DNA of 31,501 nucleotides from CAYYJM01 sp964471755. Lineage in GTDB: Bacteria; Planctomycetota; Planctomycetia; Gemmatales; Gemmataceae. The translations under genes and the position numbers were made by a program. Positions 22,971-31,413 of this stretch are shown here, one piece after another. The DNA lies in NCBI GenBank assembly GCA_964471755.1, contig CAYYJM010000041.1:1-31501 (forward strand), in the 5' to 3' direction. The stretch's first letter is position 1. Every line of letters starts with the position of its first letter. Below the pieces are notes generated by a model. The model was not told the origin of the DNA and did not search any database. It worked only from the letters and a program-made list of their open reading frames with translations.

Positions 22971-23066
22971 GGCGAGCGTGGGGCGTCAGCCCCATGAGTG
23001 TCTTCATCCGGAGAGGAGATTCTCCATCCGGCGAGAAGATCATGGGGCTGACGCCCCACGCTCGCC
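22971..23066. repeat. 27-bp perfect inverted repeat in a convergent gap
   Basis: Arm 22971-22997 (starts GGCGAGCGTGGGGCGTCAG) is the exact reverse complement of 23040-23066. The 42-nt loop holds a small GGAGA/TCTCC hairpin. It lies between the stops of two convergent genes and differs from the 13889-13968 element by one base in the shared outer 25 bases, so both belong to one family. Confidence 0.95.
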
Positions 23067-23075
23067 CTGACCGGC

Positions 23076-23786
23076 TTATCCACCGAACAGACGCTTGAAC
23101 AGGCCGGTGCCCCTGTCGGACGGTTTCTGTTCGCCGTCCTGGGTCTGGGTCGTTCGCTGCTGTCCGCTGCTGCTCGGAGCCATGCCACGACGGGTGCTGG
23201 CGTCCTGCATCTGCGCCTTCAACTGGTCGATCTTGCTCTGCACCGCGCCGCTCTTTTCCAGCCGTTCCAGCTCGTGCCGGATATCGACCTGGAGCCGTTG
23301 CAGATCGTTTCGCTGGCGGGCCAGTTCGGCTCGTTCCCGTGCCAGGCTCACTTCCATCTCGCGCATCTGCTCCATGAGCGTCTGCTCGTCCTCCTGGAGT
23401 TGTCGGCGCTCACGTTCGAGTTCCTCGGCCAGGCGCATCAGTTCGTCCTCGCGCGGAGCCGGGCCGGAGTAGGTCGGCCGGGCGCTGGCGATGCTGGCGA
23501 GCTGGCCTTCCAATTCGGCGACCAGGCTCTGCGAACGCTGGATCTCCTGGTGCTGCTGACGGATCGTCTCGGACTTCTGCTCGATCATCAGCTCGTATTC
23601 ACGGAGCCGTTCGTCGATGTCGGCGTCGCTGAGGTTGGCGTCGTGCTGTGTCGCTTCTTGCAGGGCCTGTTCCAGTTCGACGCAGAGCGACCGGAGCTGG
23701 CCATTCTCGGCACGCAGGGTTTCCAGCTCGTCCAGGACGGCCGGATCGACGTCGGATCGGGGTTTGCCATGAAGTACAGGGGTCAT
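23076..23786 (-). CDS. long coiled-coil protein, 236 aa
   Basis: Unnamed cytoplasmic protein made almost wholly of charged heptad-like helix from about residue 15 to 195 (rich in Glu, Gln, Arg, Leu; e.g. ELERERRQLQEDEQTLMEQM, LARERAELARQRNDLQRL). It is broken once by a Pro/Gly stretch ARPTYSGPAP near 100-110. The C-terminal 35 residues are Ser/Gln-rich and end in GLFKRLFGG, an amphipathic basic tail that could touch membrane. ATG 23786 is chosen from GAGG 8 nt upstream. Transcribed alone; probably structural or scaffold, but this is a guess from composition. Confidence 0.85.
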   Translation of the reverse strand: MTPVLHGKPRSDVDPAVLDELETLRAENGQLRSLCVELEQALQEATQHDANLSDADIDERLREYELMIEQKSETIRQQHQEIQRSQSLVAELEGQLASIASARPTYSGPAPREDELMRLAEELERERRQLQEDEQTLMEQMREMEVSLARERAELARQRNDLQRLQVDIRHELERLEKSGAVQSKIDQLKAQMQDASTRRGMAPSSSGQQRTTQTQDGEQKPSDRGTGLFKRLFGG

Positions 23787-23908
23787 ACGTCCGGCCTCGC
23801 GCTCGTGGTTGTCAGGCAGTGGTTGGTCGCCGTGGTGGGGAGGCGATCGGATGGCACGGCTTTCCATCCCACCCGGGAGGGATTCGTCCGGGCGGCGGGG
23901 TTGAAGGA

Positions 23909-23935
23909 ACTATAGCTCACGATCCGGCGCGACAA
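23909..23935 (-). promoter_or_regulatory. possible promoter of the coiled-coil gene
   Basis: On the minus strand TTGTCG (23935-23930), 15-nt spacer, TATAGT (23914-23909). The spacer is shorter than ideal. It lies just past the treS stop and about 120 nt before the coiled-coil gene. Confidence 0.3.
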
Positions 23936-23955
23936 GGAGAAAGATGATGGATCTC

Positions 23956-26900
23956 TCAGAGAGTCGAATCCAGCAGCCGTAACGCCCCCTTGAGTGGGAG
24001 GATGACCCAGTCCGGCCGGGTGGCCAGTTCCGCGTCGATCTCCCGAAGGGCCTTTTCGAGCAGGAGAACGTGCAGCAGTCGCTCGCGCGCCCCGGTCGTC
24101 TGCGGGACGAGGCCAGCCCCGGTGATGGCCCGGAGGTAGGTCCCCAGGAACTCCTGCTTCATGCGCGCGCACCACGCCTGCGCCCAGGGTTTCAGGCCAG
24201 CCCGGTCCTCCTCGCGGATCATCCCATACGAGCGACCACGACTGCTGGCCAGGCCGAGCAGCACACTGTAGGCGGCGTAGTGAAAGGACCGGATCATCCC
24301 GGCCACGTCGCTCAGGGGCGACCGTTTGGTCCGACGTTCACCCACTGTCCGGGTAGAATCTCCCTCGAAGTCGATCACCACGAAGTCGCCACCGGTGAAC
24401 AGCAGATGGCCCAGATGGTAGTCGCCGTGGCAGCGGATGCGCAGACCGTCGAACTCGCCGTCGAGCAGGGCGGCGAATCGCTGCAACAGCCGATCCTGGC
24501 TGGAGAGCAACTGACGCACCTGTGGCAACACTCCGGCCGGCAAACGAGACTGCTCCTGTCGCAGATGCTGACAAACGCGCGCGGTCAGGTTGCGAAGCGA
24601 TTGATAAAGCCCACGCTGATAGCGCTTGTCGAACGGTTCCGGAGCAAAGGCGGGATCGACCTTTTCGCTGGCCAGGGCGAGGTGCATCTCCGCCGTCCGC
24701 TGGGCCAGTTTGCGTGCCATCTCCGGGCAGGCGTCGAGGAGTTCCTCCCAGTCTCCGGCAAACTGCGCCACTGCGTGTTCGGTGTCTCCCCACTCCTGAG
24801 GCGACGGCGGATGCTGCCGGGCGAAGGCGGCCACATGCTCGAAGTAGCGGCTCAACTGATCCAGGACGGCCTGCCAGGCCGAACTCTGATGCGGCACATA
24901 GCGATGTAGCACGCCCAGCGTGGCCGGCTCGCTGTGACGCCGACGATACTCCAGCCAGCCGACCACCGGGGCCGTCCCGGTGTAGCCCACCTGCTGGGTC
25001 AGGAATCGGCCCACTTCCAGGTCCGGATTGATCCCTTCTTCCAGCCGACGAAAAGTCTTCAGGAAATAGGCTTCACCATAGACGATCGAGAGGTTGTTCC
25101 GTTCGCTGGTCTCCATCGTTACCGCCAGCGTGGCCAGATCCTCGACCGCCACGGAGGCCGAGCCCAGAGGCCGGGCCGCGATCTCCGCCTCTCCCAGTGG
25201 CAGGACCTGGCCGTTCAGGATGGACGCCAGGATGGCCTGGGAGCAGTCGCGAACAGACATCGCATGGCAGAGATAACCCGCAACCGGTCCTTCGATCCGG
25301 GCGAAACCCACACGGTCGATCGGCCGCAGGGTCTGCGTCTCGGCCCCATCGGGCACGAACGTCAGGGGCAACGCCAGGGTTTCATAGTGCCCCGAGCGAT
25401 AATCGAACCGGGCCAGGACGAACCAGATTTCGCCCCCGGTCGTGACGATGTGGCCCACGTCCAGAATGCGGGCCGAGAGGACCACCTCGGTGGAGGGGCA
25501 GAGCCCGCGCCGTGCCAGATAGCCCGGCAGGATCGGTTCCAGTTCGTCCCACGCTCCGGGGGCGAACCGCTGCGCCACCGGCAGGCTCGCGTCAAGAACC
25601 GGCAGGGCCGGCATCGCGGACGAATCGAGCGCCGCGACGGAGACGGGACCGGATCGGGATTCGGTCAGCGAGAACCAGTAGAACCCATGCGGAGCCAGCG
25701 TCAGGAAGTACGGTCGATCGCTCACGGTCGGGAACGCCGCCCGGCCAAAGAGTTCTTCCGGAATACAACCCGCATCCACGAAGTGATGCAGGTTGAACTG
25801 CACCGGTTGGACGAATCGCGACAGATTGGCGACGACCAGAATCCGATCGTCGCCCTGTCGGCGCAGGAACGCCAGAATGCGCGGATTGTTCGTCGGCAGG
25901 ATATCCATGCTGCCACGACTGAACGCCGGATGTTTCTTGCGCAGAGCGATGAGCCGCTTCATCCACCACAGCAGCGAGGAGGGATTGTTTTGTTGCGACT
26001 CGACGTTGACCGCCTCGTAGTGATATTCCGGATCGATGATGATGGGCAGATAGAGCTTTTGTGGATTGGCCCGCGAGAAGCCGGCATTGCGATCGGGAGA
26101 CCATTGCATCGGCGTGCGAACGCCGTTGCGATCGCCGAGATAGATGTTGTCTCCCATGCCGATCTCGTCGCCGTAGTAGACGACCGGCGTGCCAGGTAGC
26201 GAGAAGAGCAAGGCGTTGAGCAACTCAATGCGCCGACGATCGTTCCGAAGCAACGGAGCCAGGCGGTGGCGGATGCCCATGTTGATCCGGGCCTGGCGTT
26301 CGCGCGTGTAGGCGCGATACATGTAATCGCGTTCTTCCTCCGTGACCATTTCGAGCGTCAGTTCATCGTGGTTGCGCAGGAACAGGCACCACTGGCAATT
26401 CGCTGGAATCGCCGGTGTCTGGGCCAGAATATCGACGATGGGAAAACTGTTCTCCTCGTGGACTGCCATGAACAGACGCGGCATGAGCGGGAAGTGAAAG
26501 GCCATGTGACATTCGTCGTCGTCACCGAAGAACTCAACAGCGTCCTCGGGCCATTGATTGGCCTCGGCCAGGAGCATCCGGCCGGGAAAGCGCGAATCGA
26601 TGTGCTGACGCAATCGCTTGAGAAACGCATGCGTTTCCGGTAGGTTCTCGCAGAGCGTGCCCTCACGCACGAAGAGATAGGGAATCGCGTCCAGGCGCAT
26701 GCCATCGACGCCGAGATTGAACCAGAAATCAACGATCGGCAGGATGGCATCGCAGACGGCGGGATTGTCGTAGTTCAGATCCGGCTGATGGCGATAGAAT
26801 CGATGCCAGAAATACTGTTCCGCGACCGGATCCCAGGACCAGTTCGACGGCTCGAAATCCTGGAAGATCACACGCACGTTGCGATACTTATCCGGTGTGT

Positions 26901-27300
26901 CGCTCCAGACGTAGAAGTTGCGTTCGGGAGAATCTCGCGGCGCACGTCGAGCCCGCTGGAACCAGGGGTGTTGATCCGACGTGTGATTGATGACCAGTTC
27001 GGTGATGACGCGAAGACCGCGACGATGCGCTTCGGTGAGAAACTCCTGAAAATCCTGGAGGGTGCCGAACTGTGGGTGGATGTTCGTATAGTCCGCGATG
27101 TCGTAGCCGTCATCGCGTTGAGGCGAGGGGTAGAAGGGCAGCACCCAGAGGGTGTTGACGCCCAGGTCTTCGAGATAATCGAGTTTGCGCGTCAGTCCCC
27201 GAAAGTCACCATGCCCGTCGCCGACGCTGTCGTGAAACGCCCGGACGTGGACCTCGTAAATGATCGCATCTTTGTACCAATCCGGTCGCGGCTCGAGCAT
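23956..27300 (-). CDS. treS: trehalose synthase-maltokinase fusion (TreS-Mak)
   Basis: 1114-aa two-domain enzyme. The N-terminal GH13 domain (about 1-550) isomerises maltose and trehalose: INHTSDQHPW, nucleophile D204 (GMRLDAIPY), acid/base E246 (LLAEANQW), transition-state D312 (RNHDELT). The C-terminal domain (about 600-1114) is a maltokinase of aminoglycoside-phosphotransferase fold with D960 in CHGDYHLGH and D977 in VIDFEGD. Together they turn trehalose into maltose-1-phosphate, the usual feed for GlgE glucan synthesis. The maltokinase loop reads HLGH where HLGQ is usual, touching a probable metal ligand. It starts 27 nt after the otsAB stop, so it is very likely in that operon. No glgE seen here. 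Confidence 0.96.
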   Translation of the reverse strand: MLEPRPDWYKDAIIYEVHVRAFHDSVGDGHGDFRGLTRKLDYLEDLGVNTLWVLPFYPSPQRDDGYDIADYTNIHPQFGTLQDFQEFLTEAHRRGLRVITELVINHTSDQHPWFQRARRAPRDSPERNFYVWSDTPDKYRNVRVIFQDFEPSNWSWDPVAEQYFWHRFYRHQPDLNYDNPAVCDAILPIVDFWFNLGVDGMRLDAIPYLFVREGTLCENLPETHAFLKRLRQHIDSRFPGRMLLAEANQWPEDAVEFFGDDDECHMAFHFPLMPRLFMAVHEENSFPIVDILAQTPAIPANCQWCLFLRNHDELTLEMVTEEERDYMYRAYTRERQARINMGIRHRLAPLLRNDRRRIELLNALLFSLPGTPVVYYGDEIGMGDNIYLGDRNGVRTPMQWSPDRNAGFSRANPQKLYLPIIIDPEYHYEAVNVESQQNNPSSLLWWMKRLIALRKKHPAFSRGSMDILPTNNPRILAFLRRQGDDRILVVANLSRFVQPVQFNLHHFVDAGCIPEELFGRAAFPTVSDRPYFLTLAPHGFYWFSLTESRSGPVSVAALDSSAMPALPVLDASLPVAQRFAPGAWDELEPILPGYLARRGLCPSTEVVLSARILDVGHIVTTGGEIWFVLARFDYRSGHYETLALPLTFVPDGAETQTLRPIDRVGFARIEGPVAGYLCHAMSVRDCSQAILASILNGQVLPLGEAEIAARPLGSASVAVEDLATLAVTMETSERNNLSIVYGEAYFLKTFRRLEEGINPDLEVGRFLTQQVGYTGTAPVVGWLEYRRRHSEPATLGVLHRYVPHQSSAWQAVLDQLSRYFEHVAAFARQHPPSPQEWGDTEHAVAQFAGDWEELLDACPEMARKLAQRTAEMHLALASEKVDPAFAPEPFDKRYQRGLYQSLRNLTARVCQHLRQEQSRLPAGVLPQVRQLLSSQDRLLQRFAALLDGEFDGLRIRCHGDYHLGHLLFTGGDFVVIDFEGDSTRTVGERRTKRSPLSDVAGMIRSFHYAAYSVLLGLASSRGRSYGMIREEDRAGLKPWAQAWCARMKQEFLGTYLRAITGAGLVPQTTGARERLLHVLLLEKALREIDAELATRPDWVILPLKGALRLLDSTL

Positions 27301-27327
27301 AACTGGTGTCCGTACCTAGCAGGCGAA

Positions 27328-29730
27328 TCAGGTGTGCGGCTCCGGCAGTTCTCCCAACTGCGTGAGCAGGTGCAGGTAATTATGAACGAGTTCGCCCGGT
27401 GATTCTACACGAAAATCGATGCAGTCGGGACAGTCCTCGCCGACGCCCAGGCGTGTGCCGCCCAGCCAGGCCACCACTTCCAGGGCCGGCCGGTCATTGT
27501 CCGAGTCGCCGGCATAGACCGGGAACCAGTCGCCCCCCGCATCAGCCAGGAAACGCTCGATCGCCGTGCCCTTGTTCCAGGCTCCGACCGGCGTCGCCTC
27601 GAACGCCATTTTCACATCCCGGACCAGCAGACCGGGGACCGTCGCCAGCAGCGCCCGGCACTCCTGCCGGAACGTCTCGACCACGGCCGGATCGACTGCC
27701 CGGTAATGGATCGACAGCCCCACGGGCTTGACCTCCACCCAGGCTCCAGGATAGTGAGTCAGGTGCTTGCCGACCACCTCCTGGATGTGTTCGCTCATCC
27801 CCTGGAAGCGTCCGGCGACCGGATCACGCAGCACCCGGCCGCGCAGATCGAGTTCCCCGCCACAGCACCCGGCGTAGTACAACCCGCTCAGGCCGACCCG
27901 CTCCCGCAGGTCCGCCAGGGAACGGCCACTGACCACGCCGACGATCACGCCACCCTGGCCGGACAGATCGCGCAGCAGCTGCCGCGACTGTGGCGTCAGC
28001 ACGGCCAGTTCCGGATGCGGCACGATCGGACTCAGGGTGCCATCGTAGTCGAAGAACAGGGCCAGGCCCTGCCCGGAACGCCAGGCCGTCAGGGCCCGAT
28101 CGTACCAGGGCAGTTCCTGCACGGCCGCACCGTTGGTCTCGGTCATCGCCATCGCGACCGTCGTCGTCCCGAGCGGCAGCGGCGCATGGGAAGCATGTCC
28201 GTTCTCCGTCGATCCATTGGCATACACCGTCGTGGCCAGGCGATTCGTCATCGGTTCCGGCGAACCGTTCCGGCGGGCCGCCTCGGAGATCAGCCGGCCG
28301 GCCCAGCGGTAGATGTTGTGTTCGCTCAACTGCTGCCGCATCCGCTGCATTCGCCGACGCTGTTCCTCGACCGGCAGCGTCAGGGCGGCATACATGGCAT
28401 CGGCGAGTTGATCCACGTCGAAGGGATTGACGATCAGTGCATCGAGAAACTCGCGGGCCGCTCCGGTGAAGCGCGACAGCACCAGCGTCCCCTGCTCGTC
28501 CTCCCGGCTGGAGACGAATTCCTTGGCCACCAGGTTCATGCCGTCGTGCAGCGACGAGACGACGCAGCCCACCGACGCCCGGTACAGCGGATAGATGACC
28601 TCCGGCCCGTGATGCTCGTGTCGGAAGACGATCGGCTGCCAGTCCGCGGTACCGTAGCGCTGGTTGATCTCGTGGACCAGCAGCATCACCTCGGCGTCGA
28701 GGCGCTGATACGCCGGCAGATGCGTCCGGCTCGGGGCGGCGATCATGACCAGGTGAAACCGGCCGAGCAGGTTCGGATACCGCTGCAAGAGCCGCTCGAA
28801 GGCCCGCAGCCGTTCCGGAATGCCCTTGGTGTAGTCCATGCGATCGACCGACACGAGGAACGGCCGATCGCCCATGTTCCACTGCCGACGCAACTCGCCG
28901 ACCCGGTGATGCCAGTCGTTGCGCAGGTGGACCGCCGCCAGGTCGGGATCGATGCTGATCGGATGCGGTCGCAGGCGTGTCGCCTGACCGTTGCGGTGGA
29001 TGGTGAAATGCTCGGCATCGACCAGGCACTCCAGCGAACGCTCGACGGTGTCGCGGAAGTTGTTGCAGTCGTAGCGGGTGTGGAACGACATCAGGTCGTT
29101 GCCGAGCATGCCGTCGAGGATGGCGTCGGCCCAGGGACAGACGCGGAACGTCTCGGGGTTGGGCCAGGGGATGTGCCAGAACTGGGCGACGAGCAGGTCC
29201 GGTCGAGCCAGCTTGAGCAGTCGCGGCAGCAGGGCGAAGTGGTAATCCTGCACGAACACCAGGGCCGGTCGCTCGCCCGCCTCCTCCAGCACCGCCTCGG
29301 CGAAGCGTTGATTGACGGCCCGATACGTCTCCCAGTGATCCGGATCGAACTCCGGCCGACAGTACGCCTGATGACAGAGCGGCCACAGGGCGTTGTTGGC
29401 GAAGCCGTAGTAGTAGCCTTCTTCCTCTTCCTCGGTCAGCCAGATGCGGCGTAGCGTGTAGCTCGGTGCCTCCGGTGGCACCGCCAGTCGGCCGTGTTCG
29501 TCGGCCGTCAGCCGATCGGCCGAGCCGGAGCCGTGGCCGATCCAGGTGCCGCCACAGGCGCGCATGACCGGATCGAGAGCCGTCGTCAGTCCGCCGGCTG
29601 GCCGCTGACAGTCGATTCGCCCGTCCCTCTGGACATGGATGTACGGTTCGCGGTTGGCCACCACGATCAGGTCCATGCCCTCCAGACACGAGCGGATCAC
29701 GTACTGAAGGCGTTCCTTGCTCCAGTTCAT
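27328..29730 (-). CDS. otsA: trehalose-6-phosphate synthase/phosphatase fusion (OtsA-OtsB)
   Basis: 800-aa bifunctional enzyme. The N-terminal GT20 domain (about 1-500) makes trehalose-6-phosphate from UDP-glucose and glucose-6-phosphate: LIVVANREPY, GGLTTAL, WIGHGSG, VQDYHFALLP, RMDYTKGIPERL. A linker of about 60 residues follows. The HAD phosphatase domain (about 550-800) has nucleophile D561 and D563 in FFDYDGTLSP, and YAGDSDNDRPAL near the end, and yields trehalose. ATG 29730 has GGGAGG 6 nt upstream; earlier in-frame codons look non-coding. First gene of the otsAB-treS operon. In plants and some bacteria such fusions may have a dead domain, but motifs in both halves look intact. Confidence 0.96.
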   Translation of the reverse strand: MNWSKERLQYVIRSCLEGMDLIVVANREPYIHVQRDGRIDCQRPAGGLTTALDPVMRACGGTWIGHGSGSADRLTADEHGRLAVPPEAPSYTLRRIWLTEEEEEGYYYGFANNALWPLCHQAYCRPEFDPDHWETYRAVNQRFAEAVLEEAGERPALVFVQDYHFALLPRLLKLARPDLLVAQFWHIPWPNPETFRVCPWADAILDGMLGNDLMSFHTRYDCNNFRDTVERSLECLVDAEHFTIHRNGQATRLRPHPISIDPDLAAVHLRNDWHHRVGELRRQWNMGDRPFLVSVDRMDYTKGIPERLRAFERLLQRYPNLLGRFHLVMIAAPSRTHLPAYQRLDAEVMLLVHEINQRYGTADWQPIVFRHEHHGPEVIYPLYRASVGCVVSSLHDGMNLVAKEFVSSREDEQGTLVLSRFTGAAREFLDALIVNPFDVDQLADAMYAALTLPVEEQRRRMQRMRQQLSEHNIYRWAGRLISEAARRNGSPEPMTNRLATTVYANGSTENGHASHAPLPLGTTTVAMAMTETNGAAVQELPWYDRALTAWRSGQGLALFFDYDGTLSPIVPHPELAVLTPQSRQLLRDLSGQGGVIVGVVSGRSLADLRERVGLSGLYYAGCCGGELDLRGRVLRDPVAGRFQGMSEHIQEVVGKHLTHYPGAWVEVKPVGLSIHYRAVDPAVVETFRQECRALLATVPGLLVRDVKMAFEATPVGAWNKGTAIERFLADAGGDWFPVYAGDSDNDRPALEVVAWLGGTRLGVGEDCPDCIDFRVESPGELVHNYLHLLTQLGELPEPHT

Positions 29731-29838
29731 GGAGAACCTCCCTGCTGAAGTGCTGCTACCGGACGAATCACCGAGAGGACGGTTCACGGGCGAACGACGA
29801 AACGGACACGAGTCTCGATGGGAATTCAATCTGCAATC

Positions 29839-29844
29839 ATTATA
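29839..29844 (-). promoter_or_regulatory. -10 box upstream of otsAB
   Basis: A perfect TATAAT on the minus strand about 110 nt before the otsAB ATG, within the AT-richer part of the gap. No good -35 is seen at 16-18 nt (TGGCCT is the best), so another sigma factor or an activator may be involved. Confidence 0.45.
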
Positions 29845-29936
29845 CCGTCGGCACACGGACGAGGCCATTTTCCCTCATCCTGACCTGGCAGAAAGGGCGA
29901 TAAGACCGGATTTATCAAGGAGTTGAGCAAACGCGG

Positions 29937-29969
29937 CCGCTCTCCGGCCTGAAGCGAGCCGGAGAGTGG
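29937..29969 (-). terminator. hairpin behind the aminotransferase gene
   Basis: A 12-bp stem (CCGCTCTCCGGC with GCCGGAGAGTGG, one G-U) and 9-nt loop, 60-90 nt after the aminotransferase stop. No long U-run follows on the minus strand (GCGTTTGCTC), so it may be a pause/terminator or RNA-end protector. Confidence 0.45.
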
Positions 29970-30027
29970 CGTCATGAAACAATGTTGCCACAAAGGTCAG
30001 GATCTGTCCGTGTTCTTACCTCCCGGC

Positions 30028-31371
30028 TCAGGATTGAGCCAGGACGGGCGTCGGTCGGTCGCTCAGGACCGTTCCCAGAATTTGCAGAGCCGTGTCCACC
30101 TGCTCGGCCGTGATGCACAACGGCGGACAGAAGCGGATGGCGCTCTCGCCGCAGCCGAGCAGGAGCAGGCCCTTGCGGAAGGCCGCCTGGACGATCGCCT
30201 CGCGCAGTTGCGGATCCGGCGTCTTGCGGTCCTCCTTGACGAGTTCCATCGCCAGCATCAGGCCGAGGCCGCGAACGTCGCCGATGGCACCGTACCGGGC
30301 TTGCAGTTCCCGCAGTCCATGCCGGAGTTGTTCGCCACGCTCGACGGCATTCTTCGTGTAGGCGGACTCGAGCAGATCCAGTGTCGCCAGGGCGGCCCGA
30401 CAGGACACCGGATTGCCACCGAACGTGCTGGCGTGCGCTCCGGGCGGCCAGTCCATGATCTCATCGCGGGCGATCATCGCGCCGAGCGGCATGCCGCTGG
30501 CGATGCCCTTGGCCAGGCAGAGAATGTCCGGCTCGACGCCCCAGTGCTGACAGGCGAACATCTTGCCAGTCCGGCCCATGCCGCTCTGGATCTCGTCCAG
30601 GACCAGGAGCATGCCGTGCTTGTCGCAGAGGCGGCGCAGGGCGGGCAGGAAGCCGTCCGGCGGAACGCGGTAGCCGCCCTCGCCCTGGATCGGTTCGACG
30701 AAGATGGCGGCGACCTCGTCCGGCGGCGCGGTCCGACGCAGAATGGTTTCCTCGATGGCGGCCACGCAGGCACAGCCGTCGTCGCCGCAGTTGGCGCAGG
30801 TGGCCGGGAACGGGACGTGATGGATGTCCGGCACCAGCGGCGAGAAGCCGCGGCGGTGAACCAGTTTCGAGCCGGACAGAGACATGGCCCCGTAGGTCCG
30901 GCCGTGGAACGCGCCGAAGAAGGCGATGACGCGCGATCGGTTGGTGTGGTAGCGGGCCAGTTTCAGGGCCGCCTCGATGGCCTCGGCTCCGCTGTTGGTG
31001 AAGAAGACCCGCTTCGGTGTCCGCCCCGGAGCGGCCTCGGCCAGGCGCTGGGCCAGGTCGATCTGCGGCTGGTAGTAGAAGTCGGTTCCCGACATGTGGA
31101 TCAGCTTGCGAGCCTGATCCTCGATGGCGGCGACGACATGCGGGTGACAGTGGCCCGTCGAAGTGACGGCGATGCCGGCGGTGAAATCGAGGAAGCGGTT
31201 GCCATCGACGTCCTCGATGACCGCGCCGCTGGCCCGCTCACAGACGAGCGGATAGACGCGCGTGTACGACGGCGAGGTGTAGCGGGCATCGCGTTCGAGC
31301 AGGGCGCGCGCGCGCGGGCCAGGCACCTCGCCCTGGAGGTGCGGGACGGGTTGATGGTCGAATAGCCACAT
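30028..31371 (-). CDS. class III PLP aminotransferase (acetylornithine/4-aminobutyrate type)
   Basis: 447-aa omega-aminotransferase of the ornithine/acetylornithine/GABA group. PLP lysine K288 sits in CLAKGIASG. Other family parts: TAGIAVTSTGHCHP, FTNSGAEAIEAALKLAR, FFGAFHGRTYGAM, VEPIQGEGGY, LVLDEIQSGMGRTG. The sequence contains an unusual cysteine cluster C192-x2-C195-x4-C200-x-C202 (CANCGDDGCAC) just before the AIEETIL helix, suggestive of a metal site or disulfides. GGAGGG stands 7 nt before ATG 31371. Substrate (acetylornithine, GABA, lysine or another omega-amine) cannot be fixed; no arginine biosynthesis gene is near, so argD is not assigned. Confidence 0.92.
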   Translation of the reverse strand: MWLFDHQPVPHLQGEVPGPRARALLERDARYTSPSYTRVYPLVCERASGAVIEDVDGNRFLDFTAGIAVTSTGHCHPHVVAAIEDQARKLIHMSGTDFYYQPQIDLAQRLAEAAPGRTPKRVFFTNSGAEAIEAALKLARYHTNRSRVIAFFGAFHGRTYGAMSLSGSKLVHRRGFSPLVPDIHHVPFPATCANCGDDGCACVAAIEETILRRTAPPDEVAAIFVEPIQGEGGYRVPPDGFLPALRRLCDKHGMLLVLDEIQSGMGRTGKMFACQHWGVEPDILCLAKGIASGMPLGAMIARDEIMDWPPGAHASTFGGNPVSCRAALATLDLLESAYTKNAVERGEQLRHGLRELQARYGAIGDVRGLGLMLAMELVKEDRKTPDPQLREAIVQAAFRKGLLLLGCGESAIRFCPPLCITAEQVDTALQILGTVLSDRPTPVLAQS

Positions 31372-31395
31372 GCGAGGGCCCTCCGTTTCATTTAG

Positions 31396-31413
31396 CCGCC
31401 GGCTTGCCGGCGG
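31396..31413. repeat. short hairpin in the aminotransferase leader
   Basis: CCGCCGGC (31396-31403) pairs with GCCGGCGG (31406-31413) over a 2-nt TT spacer. CCGCCGGCAA occurs again near 31431. The hairpin lies about 25 nt upstream of the aminotransferase start. The remaining bases to the window end (31414-31501) show no gene. Confidence 0.5.

Noticed and set aside
13877..23075. CRISPR array or IS ends
   Set aside because: Repeats are isolated hairpins with no regular spacers, and no transposase or cas gene is present in the window.
27706..29454. 582-aa open frame on the plus strand, and a 621-aa shifted frame on the minus strand (27824-29689)
   Set aside because: Both cover the clear otsAB fusion in other frames; Arg/Ala/Gly/Pro-rich, no motif.
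29974..31365. 463-aa open frame on the plus strand
   Set aside because: Antisense to the class III aminotransferase, whose catalytic motifs are complete.
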